Origin: Haberlea rhodopensis
Taxonomy: Eukaryota; Streptophyta; Magnoliopsida; Lamiales; Gesneriaceae
Direction of reading: 5' to 3'
Length of the DNA: 64,000 nucleotides
Assembly: GCA_907163345.1 (NCBI GenBank)
Contig: CAJQUN010000132.1
Coordinates: forward strand, 1,240,001-1,304,000
Under the pieces are notes generated by a model. The model did no database searches and was not told where the DNA came from. It saw only the letters and a program-made list of their open reading frames with translations. Position numbers and translations under genes: made by a program. This document shows positions 31,867 through 42,423 of the stretch, one piece after another. Each line of letters opens with the position of its first letter. Within the stretch, counting starts at the first letter, position 1.

Positions 31867-32989
31867 GGATATCTACAATATTAATATGCAAAATAAGTTT
31901 ATGATTTTAATCATTTAATATGGTCTTATATTAAATGACACTCCCACTATTTTGTTTAAAATTATCAACTCTCGAAAACTTTAGTGGGCCAAGATCCATA
32001 TTTCACTTAATCTTGAGTTAGCTTTGGCTAATCGCCCAAGACTCGGTTATTTAGGTAGACAACTCTTTGTCAATTACAATCACATGCAATTCTTGGATGG
32101 TTGGACGAACAACGCTTTGTTCAAATTCATCTAATGAATTATTTTCCAATCCCATGCCTCTAGGTTCTCAATCCTATTGAGATAAAACTAGTTAAGTCGA
32201 ACCCAATTTTAAAATAACACGGATATCACTTTTATCCTTTCGCGTCTTACTAAGATTGTCACGATGCTTTGCTTTGGCAAACCCACACATGTTCAATCGA
32301 AGTCTTGACGAGTATTTTTAATTAGAAGGCATCTTAAACTTAATATTATAAGAGGGATTTATTGATCTCATGATTTTATTAATACTGAAAATATGTCCGG
32401 TACATATATGAATATATACATATCTACATATATATATAAGCATCAATATTAAATAAAACAGTAAACATGCATCTCATACACCAACATAAAGTAAACGTGA
32501 CATGGTTATAGCCCCAACTAAAATTTCTCAAGCCAATGAGAAAATTTAAAAGGTCAACCTGAGGGTAACTTCTCCAAGCACCTCTTTGGCTTCCTTTTGT
32601 GAATGGCCTTCTCATCCCGACACTATGGTCCGTCTTCGTTGATCTCCATCAATGAAATAAACTATATTATATAACATTTACAAGATATAGAGAATTCCTC
32701 GATTCACATTCGAGGGGAATAGGGGAGGGATAACATATAGAAAAATAGAGAAGGCACAACTCGCAGGCCGTATTAAATTACAAACATTCACAAAATCCTA
32801 TCTAATAGGGCATAGGGCTATAACCATGCACCATGCTCAAACCAACACATAAAACATGCTATGACAATAATGAATTAAATTCTAAACATTTTAAAATATA
32901 ATCCCAATAAAACTATAAAATAAATTTTATGAAATTATCGTACGCAAGGGACATCACATGTCACGTAACCTTAGCCCAAAACCACGGCC

Positions 32990-33400
32990 CAACCACGAGT
33001 GTGACTAGGATTCGAAACCCTAGTCATATCGGCTCCTTCATGGACCGAAAGTGGCTAAGGGTTCGAAACCCTAGCCCCTTCACATGCGGCGGCCGTGAGC
33101 CACGTAAACCCTAGGGTTCGAAGCTCTAGTCCAACGGCGGTGGCTCGGCTTATGCACGATTCATGACGGTGGCGGCTCGACCATCTCGAGCCAAGGGGTT
33201 CGAAAAACCCTAGCTCTCACGTGGAGGAAGCCGCCAACCATCTAATCGAGCCAAAAGTTCTAAACCCTAGCCATGTGTCGACACCTCCATGCACAACCAT
33301 GAGCCACAACGGCTATACCATCTCGAGCCAAGGGTTCGAAAAACCCTAGCCCTCATGTGGCAGCCGTGGGTCAATCCATGATGGTGGTGGCCGAATCATC
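32990..33400 (-). repeat. Dispersed GGTTCGAAACCCTAG repeats in the leader of J
   Basis: Six copies at about 33009, 33059, 33108, 33196, 33257 and 33330, such as GGGTTCGAAACCCTAGCC. Each is a near palindrome (GGGTTCGAAACCC) followed by CTAG. GC-rich gcggc/ccgtg segments lie between them. Confidence 0.8.
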
Positions 33401-33598
33401 ATGAGCTTCAAGGTTGGATTTTCGCTTTTGTGTATCGTATACATAAATAGGCAATTATATCATATATAATTTTACGATGATTTCACAAACTCAATTTATT
33501 CCATATCATATATGAATTAAACAAATTTAAAGCATGCAATATAATTCTAAATATGATTAAACAATTAACCACATAATTCGGATATGAGCTTTGTACAC

Positions 33599-33611
33599 GG
33601 CTCTGATACCA
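33599..33611 (-). promoter_or_regulatory. Initiator-Met tRNA primer site of J
   Basis: Minus-strand TGGTATCAGAGCC, directly beside the 5' LTR end. Confidence 0.85.
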
Positions 33612-33612
33612 C

Positions 33613-35106
33613 GTAATCCAACGAGCATACAACGCAGCGGAATAATAAAATTTGGATTACTAAAACCGCGGATCTATACAAAGGGTTCATATCGGAATAG
33701 AGATAATAAGAGTCTCACCCTAGTAGCGTGTTTGATGCAGAATCCTTGTTGTAGCACCACGAGTCACAAACAAAAGTTTGCACCTTTGTCTCTACGGTAT
33801 CCACACGATCAAATCGAACAAGGGACGTTCAAGAACAAGTTGCTAGACTTATTCTTGAACCAAAACCGAACTCTCGGTTCAAAACCGATTAACGGTAGCC
33901 TAACACCACCAAGAAAATCGACGGCGGCCGTGAGGAGGGTGGCGGCCGCGAACCTTCGTGAATGAGAGGAGGCCGAGAGGAGTCTCTTTGGAGGCTAGGT
34001 TATGAGATATCAATTGTCTAGCTTAACAATTAATTATCACCTTATATTTATATTATAAGATTTAATTAAGGTTCAAGACTTTCTTAAAGTCTCATGGGCC
34101 CAAACCCATGATTTAATTAAATCCTTATAATCATTTAATTAAGACTCTTCTTAATTAATTAATTCATCCAATGAATTTAATTTTCCTTATCGATTTAATC
34201 TTTGTGCGACCCGATAGGATCTTGTAATGTTGGCAGTGACATAAAATCTCATTTTATATCACACGCAATGAGCGGTATCTAGCAACACATCAAGGCTACC
34301 CAAATTACAAGAATGTCATTGACTCGACATAACCTTAGAACTTGTGATAATATTAACCATGTAACTTAATCCCTTTGTCCTTGTGTTTAGATTGAACACG
34401 AGTCATGGAATAGTCACACTCGTATATTCAATCTATATTTCTTGATCCCAAGTAGAACTAGAATAAACGAATAAGCTCGATATCATATATCGACTCATTC
34501 GAGCACGGCCATGCATTTTAGTCTTACTTGATCAAGGGCCCAAACACATCTCCTGTTATATAGGAGGGACAAATCCTATCTTGATCAATCAACATCCTTC
34601 TACATAATTCGTAGTGTATCCAATAGTTGCCTTTATAGTTTACCCTGTTACAGGTAACGTTTGACAATATCAAGATACATAACTCCTTATATTGGGATCT
34701 CTGATGATCTCAAGTCGTAAGGATTACATACATTATTATCACTATGAGAATTGCTTATGACACTCATATAACTATCCATGTAACATTCTCATGGTGGGTC
34801 TGTCCGGTACATTGTTCTCTAACATGTACCCATGTGTTGATTTGATATCTCATATCCATGAACAATTCATCAATCAAAACATACTAGTCTCAATGTATTA
34901 TCATTATCCTTATTTATGATAATACTTGACTAGGGACAATCTTTAAGAATAATACAATATTATTCTAAGGACATTAACTTATATATCAATTCATATTGCA
35001 CAGATATTCGAATAATATAAAATAATGATTTGCTATTTATAAAATCATAGTACATTGTATGTCGTAAACAATCATCTAATGACATGTCTTAGGGCATATC
35101 CTAACA
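33613..35106 (-). mobile_element. 5' LTR of J
   Basis: About 1.49 kb, starting TGTTAGGATATGCCC on the minus strand and ending near the primer site. No second copy in the window. No GATCGATC array, unlike the Ty3 LTRs here. Confidence 0.7.
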
Positions 35107-38100
35107 GGTATTGCTCCAACCGTAGAGGACAGTCAGACTTCAGAACGAACAGACCGAGATTCGATGATAGGACAGTGCATCAGAGGCAACAGATTATGCC
35201 TCGACAGTCAGGAGGTCAGGCGATGGAGTCACCTCAAGGGTAGGTTTATGCTTTGACTAGGGAGCAGGCCGAGGCAGCTCCGGAGAATGTAATTGCTGAC
35301 CGGTTTCTTTTTGGCTGCCTCATTTATTTTGAGGGCAATGAACTGAAGACGGATTTGATTGTTCTGGGTATGTTAGATTTCAATTGCATTGTGGGCATCG
35401 ATATACTGAACAGATATCAGGCAGTGGTAGATTGTCGACAGAGGACGGTTTGTTTCATATCTGATCAGGGGATTCAGTGGACTTTTTATGGGAACGGTTC
35501 TTCGTCCGAAGATTCCGTTGATATCGGCTGTTAAAATGTTGCGGTTATTGGAACATGGGCATGCGGGCTATCTTATTTATGCCATGGATATGGCGGAAAA
35601 GAAGAAAGAATTGAGGATTGAGGAGATACATGTAGTCGCGGAGTTTGTCGATGTATTTCTAGAGGAAATTCCAGGGTTTCCGCTGACTAGAGGGGTCGAG
35701 TTTGGAATTGAGTTATTAACAGGAACATCCGCTATTTCTCGTGCCCCTTATAGAATGGCACCGGCAGATTAAAGAGAACTGAAGGATCAGTTACAGGAAC
35801 TTCTCGACAAGGGATACATATGCCCTAACGTATCGCCTTGGGGCGCACCGGTTCTTTTCGTAAAGAAGAAAGATGGTTCGATGCGTTTGTGCATCGATTA
35901 CCGACAATTGAATAAGGCGACGGTAAAGAACAAGTACCCTCTTCCACGGATTGATGATTTGTTTGATCAGTTGCAGGGCACGAAGCTTTATAGCAAGATT
36001 GATTTGAGATCTGGGTACCATCAGATTCGGGTCAGAGAGGAGGATGTTCAGAAGACAGCATTTCGGGCTCGGTATGGGCACTACGAGTTCTTGGTTATGC
36101 CTTTCTGAGTGACGAACACCCCGGTTGTCTTTATGAGGAGGAGCACGTGAGACATTTGCAGACAGTGAGGCATTTGAGGACATTGCTCCAGATTCTTAGA
36201 GATAATCAGTTGTTTGCCAAGCTTATTAAGTGTGAATTCTGGTTGGACAGTGTGGTATTTCTGGGGCATGTCATCTCTAGCGATGGGATATCATTGGATC
36301 CCAGGAAAGTAGAGCCAGTGATGGAATGGTCTGCATCTACTTCTTTACCCGATATTCGAAGCTTCCTTGGTTTAGGCGAATATTATCGACGTTTTGTCGA
36401 GGGCTTCTCAAAGATTGCTAAGCCGTTGACACGGTTGACTCATAATCTATTGGTCTGCGGCTTGTGAGCAGAGCTTGCTAGAGTTGAAGCACCGGTTGAC
36501 GACTGCACCCGCGTTGGTGTACGGAGAACAAGAGGTTTGTTCTATATACTGATGCATCGCTACAGGGTTTGGGATGTGTGCTGATGAAGGATAAGCCTGT
36601 GGTAGCTTATGCTTCAGGACAACTGAAGCCGCATGAGACCAGATATCCAGTTCATGACTTGGAGTTGGCGGCTATCATTTTTGCCTTGAAGATTTGGCGG
36701 CATTATTTGTATGGTACTTCGTTTACAATCTATACGGACCACAAGAGCCTGAAGTTCTTATTTACTCAGGCGGAGCTGAACATGAGACAGGGGAGATGGA
36801 TGGACTTACTCAAAGACTTTGATTGCGAGATAGAGTACCATCCCGGAAAGGCAAACTTGACAGCAGACGCCTTGAGTCGGAAGGTGAAGTGTACTGTAGA
36901 GGATGTCATACATTTATCGGCTATGTTGACTTCCTACTTTCATCTGGGCTATGACTTTGATGTGGATACATCACCGGTACGTGTATCAACTTTATTAGCA
37001 GAGCCAGATATTTTTGAGAATATCAGGAGAGCTCAAAAGGCAGATGATGAGATACAGAGATGGTTGGCATTGGTACTTCTTGGACAGCCATCGAAGTTCA
37101 GAGTTGCTGAAAACGGTTCTTTGAGACTTGGTAACCATTGGGTAGTTCTGAGTACGCCGGAGTTGCGTCGAGGGATCTTACAGCGAGCTCATAGCAGCAA
37201 ACTTAGTATCCACTCAGGTGGGAGGAAGACGTATAAGGATTTATGTGACAAATTTTGGTGGATGCTTAATATGTCAATAGGTGAAGGCAGCAAGGCAGAG
37301 GCCTGGAGGTGAGCTAAAGAGCTTGGAGATTCCTGAATGGAAGTGGGAACACATATCCATGGAGTTCGTGACCCACTTGCCGAGGATTGCTTCGGGATTT
37401 GATGCGATTTGGGTGATCATGGACAGACTGACGAAGGTAGCTCACTTTAATCCGTACAGTATGACATTTACATACTTGAGGATGGCTCAGTTGTATGTCC
37501 AGGATGTGGTGAGATGACACGGAATTCTAGTTTCTATCGTGTCTGACCGAGATCCACGGTTTACATCTCACTTTTGGGAAGGTCTTCACTCAGCTTTGGG
37601 CACTAAGGTGAGATTAAGCACGGCATACCATCCTCAAACGGATGGCCAGACCGAGGGCACTATACAGACGCTCGAGGACATGTTACGGGCATGTGTATTG
37701 GAGTTTGATACTTCATGGCATGATTATTGGCCTTGGTAGAGTTCTCGTACAATAATAGCTATCAGGCGAGCATTCAGATGGCTCCATTCGAGGCTCTTTA
37801 TGGTCGACGTTTTAGGTCACCATTGTACTGGGATGACTTGGCTAGTAAATCGGTTGGAGGATCCGAGTTGATCCGGGAGATGGAGGAGAAAATAAAGGTA
37901 ATCCGGCAGAAAATGAAAGCGACTCAGGATAGGCAGGCAGCCTATGGGAATAAATGGCGACGACCATTGGAATTCCAGTTGGGAGATAAGATCTTTTTGA
38001 AGATCTCACCTTTCAGAGGTGTGGTACGGTTTCGAATGCGCGGAAAATTACCTCCGAGGTATGTTGGGCTGTTGAGATCTTGCAGCGCATTGGTACTTTG

Positions 38101-38460
38101 GCTTACTGTCTGGCTTTGCCATCATCATTGTCTGGTATTCATTACGTGTTCCATGTGTCTATTTTGCTTAAGTATGAACCGCATCCATCACATGTGTTGC
38201 AACCTTCAGAGGTTCAGTTGGATTCTGATGTGTCCTACGTGAAACGACCAGTTAGAATTCTGGATATAGCTGATCGCAGACTTTGGAACAAAGTGATACC
38301 GATGGTCAAGGTTCAGTGGGATCGCAGAGGTGTCGAGGAGGCCACGTGGGAGACGGAGCGACATATGGTGCAGCACTACCCGGAACTGTTTTCTGGTATA
38401 TGTCTTACATTTTGTTTGGGATTGGTAAGTGCATGCGGATTTCGTGGACGAAATCTTCTA
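35107..38460 (+). pseudogene. Chromovirus C gag-pol remnant with catalytic deletions
   Basis: Plus-strand homologue of the D and B polyproteins, starting inside the gag zinc knuckle (YCSNRRGQSDFRTNRPRF). In order: TAG at 35241-35243 in the gag-protease linker; the protease active-site region is deleted (VIA joins directly to DRFLFGCLIYFE); a frameshift near 35500; RT with TAA for a sense codon (35770) and TGA after LVMPF (36106); a deletion removing the FIDD catalytic segment (about 36135); a frameshift near 36440; RNase H and integrase N-terminus (36569-37312); a deletion of most of the integrase zinc finger (about 37265); integrase core in pieces (37281-37740), and chromodomain-like tail (38080-38460). 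Catalytically dead in protease, RT and integrase. Confidence 0.9.
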
Positions 38461-38473
38461 AATAGTGGAGTAT

Positions 38474-40411
38474 TGTGATATCCCTGCAATAATTATGTGC
38501 ATTTGGGCCATTAATTATGTTTATGTAAATAATATGATGTAAATTAATTATGGTGGTGAAATGTATAGTTATGCGGTGGGCATGACCTGGTAATACATTT
38601 TAGGGTGCATGTGATGCATGTAGTGGAAATTGAGTTTCGGCATGATTAATTAGGGTGGATATTAATTATTTTGGAAAACTATGTTTAATTGGAGTTATGG
38701 TGCATTTATTGGTAAATGCTTTTAGAAATTTTATACACCATGCTAAATAATTGGACTTGGTTTTAATTTCAACACCTCTACCATACCCCATCACACCTCA
38801 CTTCTCCCATCACTCTCTTAAACAAAACCCTTCCCCATTTCCCATTTCTTCATCGATCAAAAATAGGAGGAAGAGGAGAAGCTTGAGTTGCTTGATTGTT
38901 GCTAGTTTTTGAAGCTTCATGTGGTATGAACCCCTCCTTATGTTGTTTATTATGTTTTGAATGGAATGGGCTTGTGTTTTAGAGATTTAAAAAGGCTTTG
39001 ATTTTGAATGTGGTGGTTTTGTGTTTAATATGTTGTGTTTTGAGGTATATGATGTGTTGGCGTGAAGATTTATGTTGGTTTGGGTTGTATATGTTTAAGG
39101 ATTGGATTTTAAGCTCAAAATGGTATTTTTCTGAAAATTTCGCAGCGACCGATCGATCGGTAGCATCGTAGCGATCGATCGGTGCAAGTGCGTAGCGATG
39201 GGTAAATTTTCGAGTATTTATCGATCGATCGGTATGAGCGACCGATCGATCGGCGGAGGCTAGCGATCGATCGGTAGCTTGGACCGATCAGATCGGTAGA
39301 GCACTGTTGCTGAAATATGAGTTTTTGGTTATTTTGATGGGTTTTTTGGTATTGGACTATTATTTGGCTTCTAATATTGGATTCTGTGATTGTGTAGAGC
39401 ATTCCCAGGTGGCACCACAACAAAGGAGATAAAGTCCTACCAAATTCTACATTTTGGAAAGGTACGTAGGAAGACGTACGGGTACCAAACGGTAATATGT
39501 ATTTTTATACATACTGGATAATGCATTGAGGTTGCACATACATGTTGGATTATACATTGTGGTTGCATTTACATGTTGGATTATGCCTTGTGTTTGCATA
39601 CATATATGTTTGAGGCTTGGTGCACATCCCATGAGTCATTGTTATGTTCGAGTGATGATTTTAAATACTTTGCCGCTGTCATTTGAAGAGATGATAGAAT
39701 AGTTGCCGCTGTCATATCGTAGCAAGGAAAGAATATTTGCCGCTATAATGTTGAAGCGAGGGTAAATGTCGCATGTCACATTTAAAGCAAGGTTATTTGA
39801 TGCCGTTGATATGTCGAAGCGAGGGGTATTAGTGCCGCGTTCATGACAAGCGAGGTGCATTAAAATACACTGTTATAACAAGACTAGGGATTGGTTATTG
39901 GTATTGGTGGAATGGTTTTATGTCATGACATTTGTGAAACCATATGTTAATCCATTGATTATAATTATGAGTTATGGTACAGAGACAACCAAAGGGAGCG
40001 TTTTAAATGCATTGGAATACAGGAAGTGCTTTCTATTTACGGTCTATGCATTTACTCATTATAATCATATTGTGATGAACATGGATTATTATATGCTCAT
40101 GGTTTGGGGTTGTTCTCGTAGGTACATTTTGGCATGAAGGACTAAGGGCCGGGTTGATGCGGTGAGCTTGTGAGGAGTGCTTCGGTATAGAAGGACAGGA
40201 TTCTTTTTGTATAGTCTCTACTCTAGGAGTAGTGTAAAGCTATAGCATTAACATTCATTTACTGGGAATGTAATTAATCTTTTTGGAATAACATTTTTGG
40301 CATTGTAATCTTTAAGCTCGAGGTATCAACACCAAACCTTATACTCTGATTTATGCAATGTTTAGCTCTTCTTATGCCTTTAATCCGCACTTAAGGTAGC
40401 GAGGCCTTACA
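38474..40411 (+). mobile_element. 3' LTR of chromovirus C
   Basis: 1.94 kb from TGTGATATCCC to GAGGCCTTACA, after a purine-rich AGTGGAGTAT tract. In order: TATA-like TTTTATACACC (about 38730), GATCGATC array (39149-39298), GTACGT-AGGAAG-ACGTAC (39461-39478), gcgagg/gccgc repeats (39640-39860). The 5' LTR of this element is not in the window. Confidence 0.88.
39149..39298 (+). repeat. Phased GATCGATC array in C LTR
   Basis: Cores at 39151, 39173, 39223, 39244, 39265 and a decayed one at 39286 (steps 22, 50, 21, 21, 21). The usual flank is CCGATCGATCGG. Cores 39223/39244 give a 12-bp stem with a 7-nt loop. Confidence 0.92.
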
Positions 40412-40792
40412 GGCTGGAATTTTGAAATTCTCAAGGAGAGAAGGATTTGCATGCTTAATTTTTTTAAAAAATCAAATCTGAAAATAAGGAGATAGGTGTG
40501 GCTTTCTATGCCACTTTGGCATGGTTTTATTTATTTGATGTATTGTGGAATCCATGTGTCAATACATCACTATCTTGCAAGATTAATGGTAAACATGAGT
40601 TAAATTAATTAGTGGCATGTGTTCTCCAAGTGCCATGTGATGATACACATGCTCATGCACTAAAAACATGTTCCACCAGTTGCTTGACTTATCGTAGTCT
40701 GGGACACCTTAATTCAAAGTTTGCACTTTTAATTATCCAGGTTTGCTTAATCATCGTTAATCCTGATTAATTAGCATCAGGGCTTTACAGGA
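40412..40792. other. Unassigned stretch after C
   Basis: Non-coding, AT-rich. It ends in GGGCTTTACAGG, which resembles LTR 3' ends here (CCTTACA), so it may be the tail of another LTR. No partner copy or primer site found. Confidence 0.3.
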
Positions 40793-41119
40793 AGTGTTAC
40801 ACCAGTGGATGAAGAACTGCTGGATGAATTCCTTAAACCACCAGAAACCAATGAGGAGAGCTTCGAAGTAAGTCTTCATACCCTCAGTAATACTACTAAT
40901 CCACATCTATTTTGTATCACAGCTATCCTTCACGTTAATCCAGTTGAAAATTTAAATTGATAAATCGTCCAAGAATCACTATATATATGCAAATATAAGT
41001 ACAAAAATGGCACTTATCAGTTGTCTTCAAAGAAATCCTCTGCTGAATATAGCTTGTCTTCCCCTTTTTTGTCATCACACCTGAATAATCAAGCTGGAGC
41101 TAGCAGAGGTATGTTAGAT
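40793..41119 (+). pseudogene. Coding remnant of uncertain origin (possible exon pair or gypsy pol piece)
   Basis: 40793-40869 can be read as TPVDEELLDEFLKPPETNEE and ends at GAA/gtaagt, a good splice donor. 41030-41119 is open (SSKKSSAEYSLSSPFLSSHL), starts after ttatcag and ends at AGAG/gtatgt, another donor-like site. The alternative is that the first block reads on without splicing as 'FEVSLHTLSNTTNPHLF', reminiscent of the linker before the protease in gypsy pol. The interval holds a short Athila-like LTR fragment. I cannot decide between a captured gene piece and a retroelement remnant. Confidence 0.3.
40961..41029 (-). mobile_element. Short fragment of Athila-like LTR start
   Basis: Reverse complement begins TGATAAGTGCC and matches the first ~65 bp of the G2 LTR (58985-59053: 'caagaatcac', 'aatataagt.cagaaatg'). 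Confidence 0.55.
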
Positions 41120-42423
41120 AAGTAATCAACCCATGTATGGTTGTTTAGATAAGTAACAAACCCACGAAAAGGATTGCAGAAAGATGTAAAAAAAAACTTA
41201 AATTTAAATATGTATTTAGGCATGCTTGAAATGTAGTAAGAATGCAGTAAGGTGAGTTCTATTTATAGCCAAAAAATGGCAACTTGCAGCAACTATGGAT
41301 AAATATGACACATTGATAGGTGTCATTCAACCATGAAGCGCATTGATATGTGTCATTCAATCCTGGAGCAAATAGTAGAAGAGAAGATAAAAACAGTGAA
41401 TATAGCTATTTTATTAAAAAAAAAGTACAAGAATAAATAGAACAAGACAAAAAATCTTTACGAGAATAAAAATAGTGAATATAGCTATTTTATTTAGTAA
41501 GGTGGTTGTTGCCTAGTGCTTTGAGTTCTCTGCTGGGAGGATGGTCTCTGCAGACTTTGTTGTCCTCGTCCAGCAGATGATTCCCTCTCTGGATCTCTTC
41601 TCGGTGCCTCTTGGTGTCTGCTGGAAGTCGGTAGCCCTTGTCCCAAGCGTCTAACATTGGGCATACTGTTGGTCAAATCTTGCAATTGGGACGAGAAGAC
41701 TGTCTGCATGTTGGTCAGCTTCTCGGAAAACTTCTGATGCATGTCGTTTCTCTTTCCTCCAAGCTCTAGAGTTGTAGCATCATGAAGAGATGCACTCTGC
41801 TCACTAAGTTAGCGCTTGGTTTGGCTCAGCTTGGAGAAGGAGTCGGAGAATCTATTCACAACAAACTTTTGAAAGTTTGTGACCTTCTCGGAAAGATGAC
41901 GAACATTTGTAGAGATTTCTCAAAACTTATAGATCTTCCGGTTGATCTCTGTTGACAACCTGTGCATCAGTAGGCAAACCAGCTCGATTGAATTCAGCAT
42001 CTGTAGGGACTGGCAATCAAAAGTAATAACAGTAGAGCCATCAGCAGAGAGAATAGCAGGTACAACGGTTGGAACAACAACCTCAATAGACAAAGCAGGT
42101 TCACCTTGACTAAAATTTGTTGTGAACTCCCCAGCAGAGATCTCCAGGCTTGTGGAAAGTGGGGATATGTTAGGTGTTGGTATAGAAAAATTGGTGAAGT
42201 CAAAAGAAAATGTGGTCAAGGGTTCTATTAGTGGTGCTGAAGTAAGAGGAGTAAAAGTAGGTTCGATAAGGTATTGGGGTTGCTCGGGTTGAGAAGACGA
42301 TGAAGGGATAATGGCTAGGGCGTTAGTTGATGAGGTCATGTGTTCAATAGACTCATCGTCCTCTGAGGTGAGGCTGACTTGATGAACTACCAACTTAATG
42401 ACGGTGTCAACGTTCAAGGAATC

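Larger units (their letters stand above)
31826..35106 (-). mobile_element. Truncated copia-type element J
   Basis: Minus-strand Ty1/copia-type remnant: 5' LTR (33613-35106, ends TGTTAGGATATGCCC), initiator-Met primer site (33599-33611), long leader, and the first ~13 codons of what looks like gag (ATG at 31866). The rest of the element is missing. The right edge interrupts the gag zinc-knuckle region of chromovirus C. The left edge joins family A interior with no TSD, so a deletion or recombination removed everything between. Confidence 0.7.

Noticed and set aside
33001..33350. Degenerate telomere tract suggested by AAACCCTA words
   Set aside because: Words are isolated and spaced 50-70 bp apart within a copia leader, not a tandem telomere array.
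33591..33965. 124-aa plus-strand ORF in the copia J LTR
   Set aside because: Lies across the primer site and LTR in antisense; no protein-like pattern.
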